Assembly: GCA_037138755.1 (NCBI GenBank)
Contig: JBAXHT010000002.1
Span: 62,001-126,000, forward strand
Direction: 5' to 3'
Source: Armatimonadota bacterium
GTDB lineage: Bacteria > Armatimonadota > Fimbriimonadia > Fimbriimonadales > Fimbriimonadaceae
DNA: 64,000 bases
The notes below the pieces were generated by a model. That model saw nothing but the letters and a program-made list of their open reading frames with translations. It searched no databases and was not told the origin of the DNA. This document shows, piece after piece, positions 27,022 to 36,801 of the stretch (position 1 is its first letter; each line of letters opens with the position of its first letter). Both the position numbers and the translations under genes were made by a program.

Positions 27022-27858
27022 TTACTTCTTGAGAGTTCCGTTCAATGTGAATGATCCTGTTGCCGAAGTATCGCTCTCTGCGACGAGGTTCACATTATTG
27101 AACTGCAACTCAAAGGTGCTCGCAGTTCTGGAGACAACTGTAGCGGTTCCAGATGTCGCGCGCCACGACTTTGTGTTTCCTTCGCCGTAGAGCATCACAT
27201 TGAATGTCGATTGAACAGTGCCATAAGTGAAGGTCGTACCCGGCGTCGCCGTCGACCCGAGCATCAGGGTGAAAGTCCTTGCGTTTCCGCCACCTGGAGG
27301 TGCAACGACGATTGACATTGATTCACCAACTGAGGAAGTGAGAATGAACGGATTCGCGGGGTAGGCGCTTAGGTCGGCGTTTGTTCCGGATCCGTTTGAG
27401 AACGTCAAGGCTCCTGTGTTTCCGGTGCTTGCGGCACTGATTGTCGCGGTGTAAGTCACCCCGCCGGCGATGACATTCAGCGTTCCACTTCCCCCGCTAC
27501 TAATCTGGCCGCCAACGGTAAAGGTGCCGGCTCCGGTACCTGTATCGGTTCCGGTGATGTTGATCGTTCCATCGGAACCAACGGAACCGGAGACGTTGTG
27601 GGTTCCGATGGAGAACGAGAAGCCGCTTGACGCACCACGGCTTGGAGTAGCGGCTGGAGCAGTGACGGTGAGGGTTCCCGTGGCATCGCCGGTTGACGAT
27701 ACATTGAGGGCGAGAGTTGCGGGCTTGTTACCGTCGAGTTTGAGCGAGCTTGTGTAGTTTCCAGTAAAAGGATTGGTCGCGGAGTTTGCTCCCGATCCTC
27801 CACAGCCTACGACGGTGATTGCGATTGCGAGTGTTGATACGAGTTGCTTTGAGTTCAT
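27022..27858 (-). CDS. Ser/Thr/Gly-rich lipoprotein of unknown function
   Basis: 278 aa. Lipoprotein signal MNSKQLVSTLAIAITVVGCG (lipobox VVGC). The mature part is low-complexity beta-strand material rich in Gly, Thr and Ser (GTLTVTAPA, GTINITGTDTGTGAGTF), and ends in NLVAESDTSATGSFTLNGTL. It looks like an outer-surface adhesin-like protein; no specific family. Shares the terminator with the convergent gene. Confidence 0.75.
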   Translation of the reverse strand: MNSKQLVSTLAIAITVVGCGGSGANSATNPFTGNYTSSLKLDGNKPATLALNVSSTGDATGTLTVTAPAATPSRGASSGFSFSIGTHNVSGSVGSDGTINITGTDTGTGAGTFTVGGQISSGGSGTLNVIAGGVTYTATISAASTGNTGALTFSNGSGTNADLSAYPANPFILTSSVGESMSIVVAPPGGGNARTFTLMLGSTATPGTTFTYGTVQSTFNVMLYGEGNTKSWRATSGTATVVSRTASTFELQFNNVNLVAESDTSATGSFTLNGTLKK

Positions 27859-27935
27859 TTGATCCTTCGCCCTGAGAGGTGTGACTATCGCGCCGCACTC
27901 TCAGCAGGGCAGGATCAAGGTATCTGCTCACCGTT

Positions 27936-30509
27936 TCAGAGGTGTTTCAAGGTTTGGCGAGCAAGGGCGTACCAATAGCTCCTTGGCTGAGGATTTGTGG
28001 TTGGGCTAGAGATAGTGAGAGATTTCAGGAGTACCGGGAGTCGGTCGGTTGTGATTCCTGGCGCGAATTGGGCGGCGTTGGAGGGTTGACCGAGCCGAGT
28101 AAACCCTTCGTACAACGTTCCGCAAAGGGTGCTTGGCTCGGGAAGCTGATCAAGGAAGAGTTGGGCCCAGTGCTGCATCATCGCACGATCCTGCTCCGTG
28201 GCGGCGACAAGAGTAAGGAGCATGTACAACTCCAAGATGTGGTGCCACTGGCGGATTGACTCAAAGCCATCGAGAGCGAGCAGCCCCGAGGTTTTGGCGA
28301 GTTGGGTGCGGTTGAGCAAAAATTCGACCTCTGCTCGTCTTTGAAGGCAAAGAGCTTCGTAGGAAGGGAGCGATTCTGATTCGCCCAATACGCTTTGGGC
28401 TTGGCTTACCGCGTCTAGGGCATCGTTGAACCTCTGAAGGAGACAGTAACTGCTTGCCAGGTTGATGAGCCGGCCACAGAGTCTTCGGGGGTGGGTCGTT
28501 TCTGCAACGGATTCCTTGAGCAACTTGACGGCGGTCTCCGGCTGGCCGGTGCTCATTGCGATGAGGGCAAGGTTTGCTTTCGCTACCGACTGTAGGTCTG
28601 GGTCAGATGTTGCTTGAAGTTTCTGAAAGCAAATCTGGGCTGCTTCGAAGTTTCTCTGGAGGTAGTGAGTGCTCCCGAGGAGGTTCAGCCAATTCGGTTG
28701 CTCGTGCGAGTCGACGAGTTTTGCGATTCGGGTGAGAAATCTCTCCACTCGTCCGTAGCGATGAGCGGTTACCTGGAGGCCGACGAGGAGGGCACCTTGC
28801 ACTTGAGGCGGGTCTTGATCGCTGGCGAACTCAAATGTCGCAATATCAGCTTGATAGCGTTCGGCAACTTCGCTGACGGCGGCGTACTCAGCCGGGTAGT
28901 TTCGGGTGATTTCCGTGACGATCCATGACTTGATGGTTTGTCTTGCTTCTTCAACTTGCTCAGGCTCTCGATAATTCAAGAAGTTCCGGACTGGTGGAAG
29001 AAGTCGGTAAACGCCTTCCGAGACTGGCTCGGTGATCCAGTTCGAGCTGATCAGAGTTTGAAGAACCTTGGGTTCGATAGTGAGTGGTTGGAGAATGTTT
29101 TCGTCAAAGTCCTCTTCGATCGCACTGAGCGAGATCGCGGCTCGCTGGGCATCTTTGGTCAGTAAGTCAAAGCTCCAAAGTAGAGTGGCTTCCAGAGAAA
29201 GGTGGCGGTTAGGGACACCTTCACTTCCCGGGCCAAACTTGAGATCCATGACCCGACTACGGAGGGAATCGGCAAGTTCGCTGAGAGGGCGTTGCCGAGC
29301 TTCGGAGCCGATCATTGCAAGGGCGAGCGGGACTCCACCGCTTTGCTCGGCAAGGGTTTGATACGCGATTTTGTTGGTTTCGGAGAGCGGCTTTCCGGAA
29401 AGAAACGTCAGGAGGTTGATGGCTTCTGACTGCTGAATCTGGTCGAACGTGCTTCCTCTTGGGAGCGAGAGGGGCTGAACCGTGATGCTCCGCTCGATTT
29501 CAGGGTGGTTGTTCTGTGCGGTGACGAGGGCTCGAAGTCCGCAGCCAGGTTGACCGAAGTGCTTTAGGAAGTGGAGCGGGGCTTCGTCCGCGTTGTCGAG
29601 GATGAGGAGGATTGAACTGATCTCAAGGGGGTCATTGGCTTCCTCCGGAGTAAGCGAGAGGGTTTCGGAAATAGCCGCTTGAACTTTGGCTTTGACTTGC
29701 TCCTCGGTAGTGACTCCAGCGAGGCTGACCCAGGCGACGGGGATGTCTTCCGTGGGGGCGAGTGAGGCGAGCTCGGCGGCGAGGCGGGTTTTGCCCATCC
29801 CTCCGACGCCATTGAGCTGGATGGCGGCGGGCTCCTGGTTGCCAAGAAGGGCTTCGGCGAGATTGGCGAGCTCGCGGAGGCGTCCTACAAAGTCAGAGCG
29901 GATTTGGGTCCTGGTCGTTTGGCTTAACTCAGCCGGGCAGTTTCGACCGAGGTTGAGGCGGGCAAAACTGGCGACAACGTTGGCGGCGGTGCGACTTCCC
30001 TGCTTGATGTAGTGGTCGAATAGGTCATGGTAGAGCGATGGCTCGCCGGGGTCCGTGCTGATCAGGTAAGCGAGGCTGTTGGCGCGGTCGGTGGTGGTTT
30101 CCAGTTGGCTGAGCGTGGAAAGCTGCTGACGTGCTTCACCGCTGGCGGCGATGAGGTCGAGCCACTCGACTTCATGACCGGGCATGAGCCGCCAGTCGGG
30201 CGGCAGATTCAGGAGGTCGGCTTCGTTGAAGTCAACTTCGATGTCTTTGACTTTGACGAGGTCACCATCGGACTCAAGATGGTCTTTGATGACGCCTCTG
30301 ATCGAGTGGAGCGCCAGGCGGAGTTTCTGGCGTACGGCATGGTCGTCGTCTTCAGGCCAGATTTGCTCGATCAGCTCGGTTCTGGCGATCCAACGGGTTT
30401 GGTGGAGGGCGAGAAAGACGAGGAGTTCTTCGGTCTTTCGCGTACGGAGTCGTCGGACGACATCGGTCTCAGTTTCGATGCTGAACTGGTTGATGATGTT
30501 CAGGCGCAT
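27936..30509 (-). CDS. SARP/BTAD-type STAND transcriptional regulator
   Basis: 857 aa. N-terminal winged helix (RLRTRKTEELLVFLALHQTR ... WPEDDDHAVRQKLRLALHSIR) then a BTAD-like tetratricopeptide region, an NB-ARC-type ATPase with Walker A GVGGMGKT (234-241) and Walker B ILLILDNAD, and C-terminal TPR helices (LLGSTHYLQRNFEAAQICF and later repeats). STAND regulators switch from ADP- to ATP-bound oligomer on sensing a signal. Target genes are unknown; nearest same-strand gene is a small membrane protein three bases upstream, so they form an operon. Confidence 0.85.
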   Translation of the reverse strand: MRLNIINQFSIETETDVVRRLRTRKTEELLVFLALHQTRWIARTELIEQIWPEDDDHAVRQKLRLALHSIRGVIKDHLESDGDLVKVKDIEVDFNEADLLNLPPDWRLMPGHEVEWLDLIAASGEARQQLSTLSQLETTTDRANSLAYLISTDPGEPSLYHDLFDHYIKQGSRTAANVVASFARLNLGRNCPAELSQTTRTQIRSDFVGRLRELANLAEALLGNQEPAAIQLNGVGGMGKTRLAAELASLAPTEDIPVAWVSLAGVTTEEQVKAKVQAAISETLSLTPEEANDPLEISSILLILDNADEAPLHFLKHFGQPGCGLRALVTAQNNHPEIERSITVQPLSLPRGSTFDQIQQSEAINLLTFLSGKPLSETNKIAYQTLAEQSGGVPLALAMIGSEARQRPLSELADSLRSRVMDLKFGPGSEGVPNRHLSLEATLLWSFDLLTKDAQRAAISLSAIEEDFDENILQPLTIEPKVLQTLISSNWITEPVSEGVYRLLPPVRNFLNYREPEQVEEARQTIKSWIVTEITRNYPAEYAAVSEVAERYQADIATFEFASDQDPPQVQGALLVGLQVTAHRYGRVERFLTRIAKLVDSHEQPNWLNLLGSTHYLQRNFEAAQICFQKLQATSDPDLQSVAKANLALIAMSTGQPETAVKLLKESVAETTHPRRLCGRLINLASSYCLLQRFNDALDAVSQAQSVLGESESLPSYEALCLQRRAEVEFLLNRTQLAKTSGLLALDGFESIRQWHHILELYMLLTLVAATEQDRAMMQHWAQLFLDQLPEPSTLCGTLYEGFTRLGQPSNAAQFAPGITTDRLPVLLKSLTISSPTTNPQPRSYWYALARQTLKHL

Positions 30510-30512
30510 GCT

Positions 30513-30878
30513 TTAGCTCGCAGGTCCGCGGAGTTCGGTTCGGTGGTTTAAGAAGTTCATGGATGCATCGCATGAACAGATCGCGCCAAGCCACAGAAGT
30601 GTTGATTCTTTCGCGAACTGATTTGCGAAGACAAAGATCACAATCGCAAATGCTATGCTCGTCAGTGCGAATGCCAAAACCTTCGGACGAGGTTTTGGCG
30701 GATCTGCTCTGAATAAGAGCCATACAGAAGCACTGTGAAAGCTCACGAACGCGGCGAGGAGCCACCAGAGGTGCGTTGAGTGCCATAGCATTCCCCCGGA
30801 AAGAGCGACGAAAACCAAGCCAAACCAAAACATTGACCCGCTTAGTACCGAACTCTGCTTCAACAACACTTTCCTCAT
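30513..30878 (-). CDS. Small four-helix membrane protein, cotranscribed with the SARP/STAND gene
   Basis: 121 aa from ATG 30878 (an in-frame TTG at 30905 adds nine residues). Hydrophobic segments: MFWFGLVFVALSGGMLWH, LLAAFVSFHSASVWLLF and LAFALTSIAFAIVIFVFANQF, then a fourth shorter one. Its TAA is three bases before the regulator's ATG, so it could be the membrane partner that feeds the STAND sensor. No family recognised. Confidence 0.65.
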   Translation of the reverse strand: MRKVLLKQSSVLSGSMFWFGLVFVALSGGMLWHSTHLWWLLAAFVSFHSASVWLLFRADPPKPRPKVLAFALTSIAFAIVIFVFANQFAKESTLLWLGAICSCDASMNFLNHRTELRGPAS

Positions 30879-30913
30879 TTTAGCGATAAGTGCTTCGAAG
30901 ATCAACCGAAGCT

Positions 30914-30971
30914 ACAACAGCCCCACCGGTGCGCTTCGCTCACCGACTCCCCAACAAGTGGGGAGTTTTTT
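30914..30971. repeat. Second copy of the dispersed intergenic repeat
   Basis: Starts ACAACAGCCCCACCGG and continues CGCTTCGC, ACCGACTCCCC, then GGGGAGTTTTTT, matching the right arm at 17726-17781 at most positions. Here only one arm is present and the loop differs. It lies between two minus-strand genes, so the plus-strand terminator shape has no gene to serve. Confidence 0.65.
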
Positions 30972-30978
30972 CAATCGA

Positions 30979-32295
30979 TTACGTCAGACCCAGTACGCCT
31001 TGGCCGCAGTGGTCTTTGTTCCCAAAGGTCGTGATGTTGTGTCCGAAGCCGTGGGCTAGTTCCATGAGCAGGCGGTTGTGGGGGACGCCTCTGAAGTCTA
31101 GGTAGCGGCCAGTTTTGAAGCCGAGGCCGCCGCCGACGAGGACCCAGGGGATGTTTTCTAGGGTGTGGCTGTTACCTTGGCCCAGCTCGTTGGTCCAGAT
31201 GACGGTAGTGTTGTCGATGAGAAATCCGCTACCGTCGGGCTCCTTGGTCTCGCTGAGCTTCTTCAGCAGATACGCCATCTGCTCGGCGTACCACTTGTTG
31301 ATCCGGGTGAGCTTTTCTTGGGCGGTTGCGTTGCTGTCCGGCTCGTGCGAGAGGTCGTGCTGACCTTCGGTGATTCCGAGCCAAGTGAAGCGGGGTTGGC
31401 CGACGGAGTTCGTGTACTGGAGCGTGGCGACGCGGCAAGAATCGGCGATGAACGAGCTGACCATGAGGTCGATCTGCAGTTTGCTGATCTTTGGCATGTT
31501 GTCGTTGTCGCGCCTTACCCCGGGCTCGAGTTGTGGAACCGGGTGGTTGAGGGTCTCGTTCTTGTGACTGGAGATGTCCTTCTCCATCTCGCGGACAAGT
31601 TGCATATGATCGTCCAGGAGCCGTTGATCGTCTTTGGATATCTGTGACCGAACCTTGTCCATGTCCGTTTTCAGATCATCCAACACCGACTTCAGAAGTT
31701 CACGATCTTTAGACTGACCGTAGAGCTTGTTGAACATCTGGTACGGGTCGTCGATCGGCGCGATGGGCTTATTTGGCCCGGCGTAGCACATGCGGGTCCA
31801 GGTGTCGGCGTGCTCGGGAACCATGACTCCGAACTCGAGCGACCCGAAGCGCGTCTTTGTGGCTTGGCTCTTTTGGAGATAGTTCTTGATCTCTTGGTCA
31901 ATCGAGATTCCGCTCGACCAGCCAGCAGGAGTGTCGGAGCCGCCTTGGACGTTTCCTGGGAAGAGTTCTACGCCGGTGAGCAAGCAGCCGATGCCGCGCA
32001 TGTGGTTATCGCCATCGCCTTTGACTCGCTCGCAGACCCCCTTCAGGATCAGCATTTTTTCTCGGTAGTTTGCCAGAGGTTTCAAAGATTCTTTGAAGAT
32101 GAACCCGGTGCCGGGCGTATCTGGCCAGAAGGTGCTCGGCACGACGCCATCGGGGCTAAACAGAATCACTAGCCGCTGTTTGCGAGTCGGAGCAGGATTA
32201 CCGAACGCAAAGCTAGGGAGGCCCATCAGGAAAGGCATTGCGGCGGCGCTCACTCCTAATGTTCTCAGAAAATCTCTTCTTGTTGAATCGTTCAT
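30979..32295 (-). CDS. DUF1552 family Tat-exported protein
   Basis: 438 aa. Twin-arginine signal [20 protein letters not shown]. The family core follows: [48 protein letters not shown], and near the C-terminus [20 protein letters not shown] and [18 protein letters not shown]1552 proteins are usually encoded next to DUF1592 proteins in planctomycetes and relatives and are thought to be secreted redox- or sulfatase-like partners. ATG 32295 overlaps the DUF1592 stop by four bases. Confidence 0.92.
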   Translation of the reverse strand: MNDSTRRDFLRTLGVSAAAMPFLMGLPSFAFGNPAPTRKQRLVILFSPDGVVPSTFWPDTPGTGFIFKESLKPLANYREKMLILKGVCERVKGDGDNHMRGIGCLLTGVELFPGNVQGGSDTPAGWSSGISIDQEIKNYLQKSQATKTRFGSLEFGVMVPEHADTWTRMCYAGPNKPIAPIDDPYQMFNKLYGQSKDRELLKSVLDDLKTDMDKVRSQISKDDQRLLDDHMQLVREMEKDISSHKNETLNHPVPQLEPGVRRDNDNMPKISKLQIDLMVSSFIADSCRVATLQYTNSVGQPRFTWLGITEGQHDLSHEPDSNATAQEKLTRINKWYAEQMAYLLKKLSETKEPDGSGFLIDNTTVIWTNELGQGNSHTLENIPWVLVGGGLGFKTGRYLDFRGVPHNRLLMELAHGFGHNITTFGNKDHCGQGVLGLT

Positions 32296-34586
32296 TGTGC
32301 ATTCCCAGTTGCCGTCATCATCACGTTGACGATCAGGCTTCGGATGTTGTAATTGTCTTTCTTAAACTGTGCTACGAGATTTGGGAGGGCATCCTTCCCG
32401 TAGGCTCGAATTGGCTGCTTCGTGAAGTATTGGAACAGTTTTTCCACAAACGCGGTGTGACTGTCCGGGCTGCTTGCAATGTAACTTGCCAGGTCGCTTG
32501 CATCATTGAACTTAACGATTTGCCCTTGGGAGTCAACGTAGCTACCAGAGGTATCGACCGGTTTATTGTTGTCAATCAGGCGGAGTTTGCCGATAGCGTC
32601 GTACTTCTCCAAGGTGAATCCCAGCGGGTTGATGCGGTTATGACAGCCGCTGCACGCCTCGGGCTTCGTCTGCTGCGCGATTCGCTCTCTTGTCGTGAGA
32701 TTTGGGTGAAGCGAGGCGGGTTCGGGTGCGAAGGCACTTGGCGGCGGAGCCAGAATGCGTCCCATCATGTTGCGGATAATGAGGACGCCGCGGTGGATCG
32801 GCGACGTTCCCTCATTGTAGGCAAGCCTTGAAAGTAGGTACGGATGGGTCAGAACTCCCGCGCGGTCGGTTGAGTTCACTTGCTGGAAGCTCGCATACGG
32901 GTCAAGATTTCCACCGTAAAGCTTGCTGAGCCGTCCGTTCAGGAACTGATTCTTGCTGGTCATGAGCTTGGTAAAGGAGCCATCGGGAGCCCAGACCGCG
33001 TCTTTGAGGAACAGGTCGAGCGATGTGCGGAGGTCGTTGACGGTTGCCTGATCGAACTGCGGGAAGGCTTTAGCGTTTTTGACGATGTCAGGGATTTCGT
33101 CGACCTTGAGCCAGCTCATCAAGAACTCTCGGAGCTTGGTGTAGGTTCGTGAGTCGTTGACAAGGCGTTGGATGTTATTGCGACGACCGTCATCGGTTTT
33201 GAGCTCTCCCCGGCCCGCGGCTTGGAGGAGCTGAGTGTCGGGAATCGAATCCCATAGTCCAAAACTGAGTTCGGATGCTGTTTGGAACGGGTCTTTTCTC
33301 GAACCAATCTCTCGATAAAGGAAGCGAGGGGACTTGAGCCCGAGAACAATCACCTTTTTGAGCGCGGTCTCGGGATTGGGTGCCGAGGCAAAGGGCTTTT
33401 CGAGATAGAGTTGCTCCTGCTCAGGGGTTAGCGGCTGACGAAATGCTTTCGTCAGAAACAGCTTTGCGCCTTCTTTGAGTTTGGCAGGCCGATTGGCGTC
33501 GGTTGGTTTGGTCCCGCTAAGGCGATCCAGATTGGAGACCACATAGTCAGCGGTTTCGAGCGCGGCACGAGTAGTGGCCTCGTCCCAGTCTTTGCTGACT
33601 GCGTTTCCTCGGTCATAGCCGATGCTACGGTCGTCGGCGGGCAGTGGCGTGTCGCAGATGTAGGTGTTCTGGTTCCAGCCCTGGCTAAGGAATTGCGAGG
33701 GAATCACCTCGGTAGCCATTTTGGGACGCTTCCAGAGGAGCTTCACGAAGGCCGAAGAAGGGGGAGTTTTCTTCTTTTTCTCTTCGTCGTTCACTCCGGC
33801 GGTTTGTTTTGAGAACTCAAGAAAGAACGGATAGTTTCGACCGGCGATGAGATAGATTGAGTTTCGAAACTCTGTTTCGTTCAGGCTTCTCACCCGGTTA
33901 TCAATGAGAGGACGCTCTCCATTAAGTTGCAGCCTGACGTTTTGGTTGGACTGTATGATGAACTCATATTCGCCCGTCTCGGGGGCAATGATTGAGCCGG
34001 TCCAGACGGCGGAGAAGTTCCAAAGGTCGAAGGCCGCGTCGCTGGGACCCTTTGTTCCGAAGTCGTAGTCGATGCTTGTATCTTTGCGTTGGATGAGTCG
34101 GTTTTTGTCGTCCCACGGGTTCTTCTTATAGTAGTTTCCGTTCGTTCCCCCAGGATCGCCGGATAGCGCCTGGTGGTCAGGGCCGATGAGGTCAGCAAGA
34201 GCGTTCCGGAACTGCTTAACCGTTAGCCGTTGCAGTGTGACACGCGGCGGGCGAATTCTCTCCTGAGCGACCGGCGAGTAAAACGCTTCATACATATATT
34301 TGGCGATTTCGTTTGCTTGAGCGGGCGGAGTTTTGCCCCCAGGCGGCATCGATTTTGCGATGTAAGTCCCGAGATCGGCAGTGCTTTTATTGCCTGCCAA
34401 AGGTTTCGGGTATCCGCCTCCACCGACGCCTTTTTGTCCGTGGCAAGAGGCGCAATTTTTGGCAAAAAGCTGTTCGCCGGAAGGAGCAGGCGCGGATGGT
34501 TTGGCCGGGGCCTGGAGGGCGACCAGAAGCGGCAGTGACGACGACGTCAGCAGAAGCAGATGAGCCTTTCTCACTCTTACTTCCAT
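32292..34586 (-). CDS. DUF1592/1587/1588/1585 secreted cytochrome-type protein
   Basis: 764 aa. After a signal ([18 protein letters not shown]) comes a cytochrome-c domain with haem motif CASCHG (about residue 50) and a methionine-containing end. Then DUF1587 ([15 protein letters not shown]), a PA14-like part ([19 protein letters not shown]), DUF1592, DUF1588 ([20 protein letters not shown]) and DUF1585, with a second CSGCH before it. The family is thought to act in extracellular electron transfer or polymer breakdown, but no activity is proven. ATG 34586 lacks a ribosome site; GTG 34574 with GGAAG upstream is an alternative start. Confidence 0.93.
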   Translation of the reverse strand: MEVRVRKAHLLLLTSSSLPLLVALQAPAKPSAPAPSGEQLFAKNCASCHGQKGVGGGGYPKPLAGNKSTADLGTYIAKSMPPGGKTPPAQANEIAKYMYEAFYSPVAQERIRPPRVTLQRLTVKQFRNALADLIGPDHQALSGDPGGTNGNYYKKNPWDDKNRLIQRKDTSIDYDFGTKGPSDAAFDLWNFSAVWTGSIIAPETGEYEFIIQSNQNVRLQLNGERPLIDNRVRSLNETEFRNSIYLIAGRNYPFFLEFSKQTAGVNDEEKKKKTPPSSAFVKLLWKRPKMATEVIPSQFLSQGWNQNTYICDTPLPADDRSIGYDRGNAVSKDWDEATTRAALETADYVVSNLDRLSGTKPTDANRPAKLKEGAKLFLTKAFRQPLTPEQEQLYLEKPFASAPNPETALKKVIVLGLKSPRFLYREIGSRKDPFQTASELSFGLWDSIPDTQLLQAAGRGELKTDDGRRNNIQRLVNDSRTYTKLREFLMSWLKVDEIPDIVKNAKAFPQFDQATVNDLRTSLDLFLKDAVWAPDGSFTKLMTSKNQFLNGRLSKLYGGNLDPYASFQQVNSTDRAGVLTHPYLLSRLAYNEGTSPIHRGVLIIRNMMGRILAPPPSAFAPEPASLHPNLTTRERIAQQTKPEACSGCHNRINPLGFTLEKYDAIGKLRLIDNNKPVDTSGSYVDSQGQIVKFNDASDLASYIASSPDSHTAFVEKLFQYFTKQPIRAYGKDALPNLVAQFKKDNYNIRSLIVNVMMTATGNAQ

Positions 34587-34597
34587 GTTACAACGGG

Positions 34598-34650
34598 TAG
34601 GGTCAGTTCTGGCTCCAATGATCGTTAAATCACTGGAATCACTGACCCTA
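34598..34650 (-). promoter_or_regulatory. Long structured hairpin upstream of the DUF1592 gene
   Basis: On the minus strand TAGGGTCAGT and ACTGACCCTA form a perfect 10-bp stem 33 bases apart. Inside, TCCAGTGAT and ATCATTGGA form 9 more pairs (one G-U) around the loop TTAACG. It ends 11 bases before ATG 34586 and has no T-run, so it is not an ordinary terminator. Either a 5' leader structure or a relic of a small repeat. Confidence 0.5.
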
Positions 34651-34672
34651 TCTAGTGGTTTTGGAGGGGTAG

Positions 34673-35392
34673 TTACTCACCCCAAGAAGTTGTGCAAAGA
34701 TTTTTCACTTTGCCGTTCTTGAACTGCTTGAGTTTAGTATCCGTGCCCCAAGGGTCTTCGAAGGTGTAGATGAATTCTCGGGTGCCATTACCGTCGAAAT
34801 CGCCAACTCCGTAAACTCGGCCGTGGAATGGGCCGCGCATGTAGCCCCAAATTCCGTTGAATTCTAGGGTGGTGGTCACAACTTTGCTTCCGGACATATG
34901 CCGGAGGACGATCGCGCAGAATCCGCTTTCCTTTTTAACGCTTGCATCGGTGGCGATCACCAGGAGAGCTTCTTGGCGACCGTCTCCGTCGAGGTCAGCG
35001 AGAAATCCGGCTTCGATCCCAGGAACCGCTTTGCGGCCGCGAGACTTACCATATTCAACGGCAATCTTTTTGTATTCCGGGTTTTCGGGGCTGATCCGGG
35101 TGACCGGCGCAAACTTGGGGTTTCCGGAGACGGAGAGAATGTCCTTATCCGGTAACTCGATTCCCTTGATGTGCACCGACTCCATCGGCGGTCCCTCGTC
35201 GTACTCGATTTCTCCATCAAAGCCAGCAACGGTGCTGTCGAGCCTCCAGCTCTTCAAGTTCACCTTTTGACCATGAAGGTTCTTCTCCGGCGACCTCCAG
35301 CCTTTCGAGGTCTTCTCGGCGACGACGGTATCACCGACGACGATGACCGTGGGCTGAGCAATGGCTAGGGCGAGGGCAGCAGATAGGATCAT
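34673..35392 (-). CDS. Exported FG-GAP-like protein, unknown function
   Basis: 239 aa with a short signal (MILSAALALAIAQ). Two calcium-type beta-propeller motifs are visible, FLADLDGDGRQEALL and GVGDFDGNGTREFIYTF, the DxDxDG pattern of VCBS/FG-GAP repeats. The N-terminal part has no recognised fold. Stands between the DUF1592 gene and the FMN-reductase pseudogene; own promoter likely. Confidence 0.7.
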   Translation of the reverse strand: MILSAALALAIAQPTVIVVGDTVVAEKTSKGWRSPEKNLHGQKVNLKSWRLDSTVAGFDGEIEYDEGPPMESVHIKGIELPDKDILSVSGNPKFAPVTRISPENPEYKKIAVEYGKSRGRKAVPGIEAGFLADLDGDGRQEALLVIATDASVKKESGFCAIVLRHMSGSKVVTTTLEFNGIWGYMRGPFHGRVYGVGDFDGNGTREFIYTFEDPWGTDTKLKQFKNGKVKNLCTTSWGE

Positions 35393-35447
35393 TGATTCTC
35401 CAAGGAGTAGACGGCTTCAAAACTCTGGGATTTCATCTCGTGTTAAG

Positions 35448-35939
35448 TTACCCGACACGATTGGCGATGGTGTCTGACAGAGATTGTAGTTCTGTGGCAA
35501 AGTTTTGCTCAATCTCAGTCAGGGTGCACCGATTGGTCATGAGTGGGACGCAAGCTTGGTGGACCTCGGCTTCCATTACTTCGAGAGTGTGGCAAAGTTG
35601 CTAGTGGGCGATGTTAGCTCGGCCAGAACAGTTGATGACGAATACCGGCTTGTTCGACCAGGCACCCGTATCCACGGTCCAGTCGAGCGCGGACTTGACA
35701 ACGCTGCTGACGCCGTGGATGTATTCAGGGCTTGCAACCAGGATTGCAGTCGCCTCAAGTATTTCGTTGGAAAGAGTCTCAACGGCTTGAGGGCGGTTAG
35801 CGAGAAGATCCGGGTTAAAGATCGGTAGTTCGGCAACAGCCCGACTAATACTCAATTCTGGCAGACTTTTCTGAAGACTTTGGAGCACGAGTCGATTCAC
35901 CGAGTTGGCCCGGAGGCTCCCGCAGATCGCGAGGATCAA
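35448..35939 (-). pseudogene. NADPH-dependent FMN reductase with an in-frame TAG
   Basis: Reading from TTG 35939, ILAICGSLRANSVNRLVLQS, LPIFNPDLL and ASPEYIHGVSSVVKSALDW are hallmarks of the flavodoxin-like FMN reductase family. At 35601-35603 the frame hits TAG after NCSGRANIAH, exactly where relatives continue. The same frame then reads on (LCHTLEVMEAEVHQACVPLM) to TAA at 35448-35450, which supplies the missing C-terminal third. One base change would restore it, so this is a recent nonsense mutation or a sequencing error. The TTG start overlaps the DUF4253 stop (TTGA). Confidence 0.8.
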
Positions 35940-36706
35940 TCCCACCAGAAGTACCAAACGTGCGCGCCGAGGATTGAGTTGGCGAGGGTCTCGGTGGATT
36001 CAGTGCCTTCGTCGATGATGTCCGGACATAGCGAGAACATTTCTAAGGCGAGGTCGGCAGCTTGCTCGGGGTCCGTTACTGGGCGATCCAGCCAGAGTTC
36101 GAGTTGACCGGCCCCGATGAGCGCGGGCGTGGCACCGTACTTCTCGTACCACGACTTGAGGTGCGCGGTGACGATGTCGTCGTCAGTGATGCGCTCCCAG
36201 CTTCCGAATGCGGCAGTGGCGGGAACCTTCCAAGGTTCTTTAACAGGGACGACACCGAGGTAAGTGGTTGCCTGAGTTCCCTTCAAGGAAAAGAACTCTT
36301 TGGCCGGTTCCGGGTTCGTCAGTGAAGCCGGAGAGGGTCGGTGGCGGGCGAAGTCCTTGGCGTCAAGTGACTCCTTGTGGGTTGCCAGGATTGCGGTGTA
36401 GTCAGGATGCTCGGCTTGAGTAGGCTGAGCATGAGCTTCCGGCTCACGGAGTTCGCTGTGCTCCTCGATGTCGGCGAAGATGATGAGCGAGCCATTAACC
36501 TTTGCGCGAAGCCCGAGCCACTGGGTCTGCGCTTGATTGTGGGGGAATTCTTTGAGCGCGAGGTGCCCTGTGAGCATGTTGACCATGCGAACTTTTTGGA
36601 CGGGGAGAGGTGTACTGGGCTGTTGAGCGGGGCGGGTGACGGCGTGGGTCATCTTTTCGCGAGACCCCTCGATTCTCTCCTTCCTCCCCTGCAGCCATTT
36701 CAGCAT
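35936..36706 (-). CDS. DUF4253 domain protein
   Basis: 256 aa. The C-terminal 100 residues match DUF4253: PWKVPATAAFGSWERITDDD, LKSWYEKYGATPALIG, LELWLDRPVTDPEQAADLAL, CPDIIDEG and the terminal VWYFWWD. The N-terminal half is a variable region with a basic start. The domain is frequent in actinobacteria and other free-living bacteria without an assigned activity. TGA overlaps the TTG start of the FMN reductase, so the two were translated together. Confidence 0.85.
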   Translation of the reverse strand: MLKWLQGRKERIEGSREKMTHAVTRPAQQPSTPLPVQKVRMVNMLTGHLALKEFPHNQAQTQWLGLRAKVNGSLIIFADIEEHSELREPEAHAQPTQAEHPDYTAILATHKESLDAKDFARHRPSPASLTNPEPAKEFFSLKGTQATTYLGVVPVKEPWKVPATAAFGSWERITDDDIVTAHLKSWYEKYGATPALIGAGQLELWLDRPVTDPEQAADLALEMFSLCPDIIDEGTESTETLANSILGAHVWYFWWD

Positions 36707-36801
36707 TGCTTTAGCATAACATCCGAGAAGGGATGGTGAGTAGGGTGAATTGAGGGTTTTCGATTAAGGACCTGCCGTGACGCAGAAAAGCTGATCGTAA
36801 A

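Noticed and set aside
35601-35603. TAG as a programmed read-through or pyrrolysine codon in the FMN reductase
   Set aside because: No pyl genes, no downstream structure, and TAG is used as an ordinary stop by neighbours; nonsense mutation or base error is simpler.
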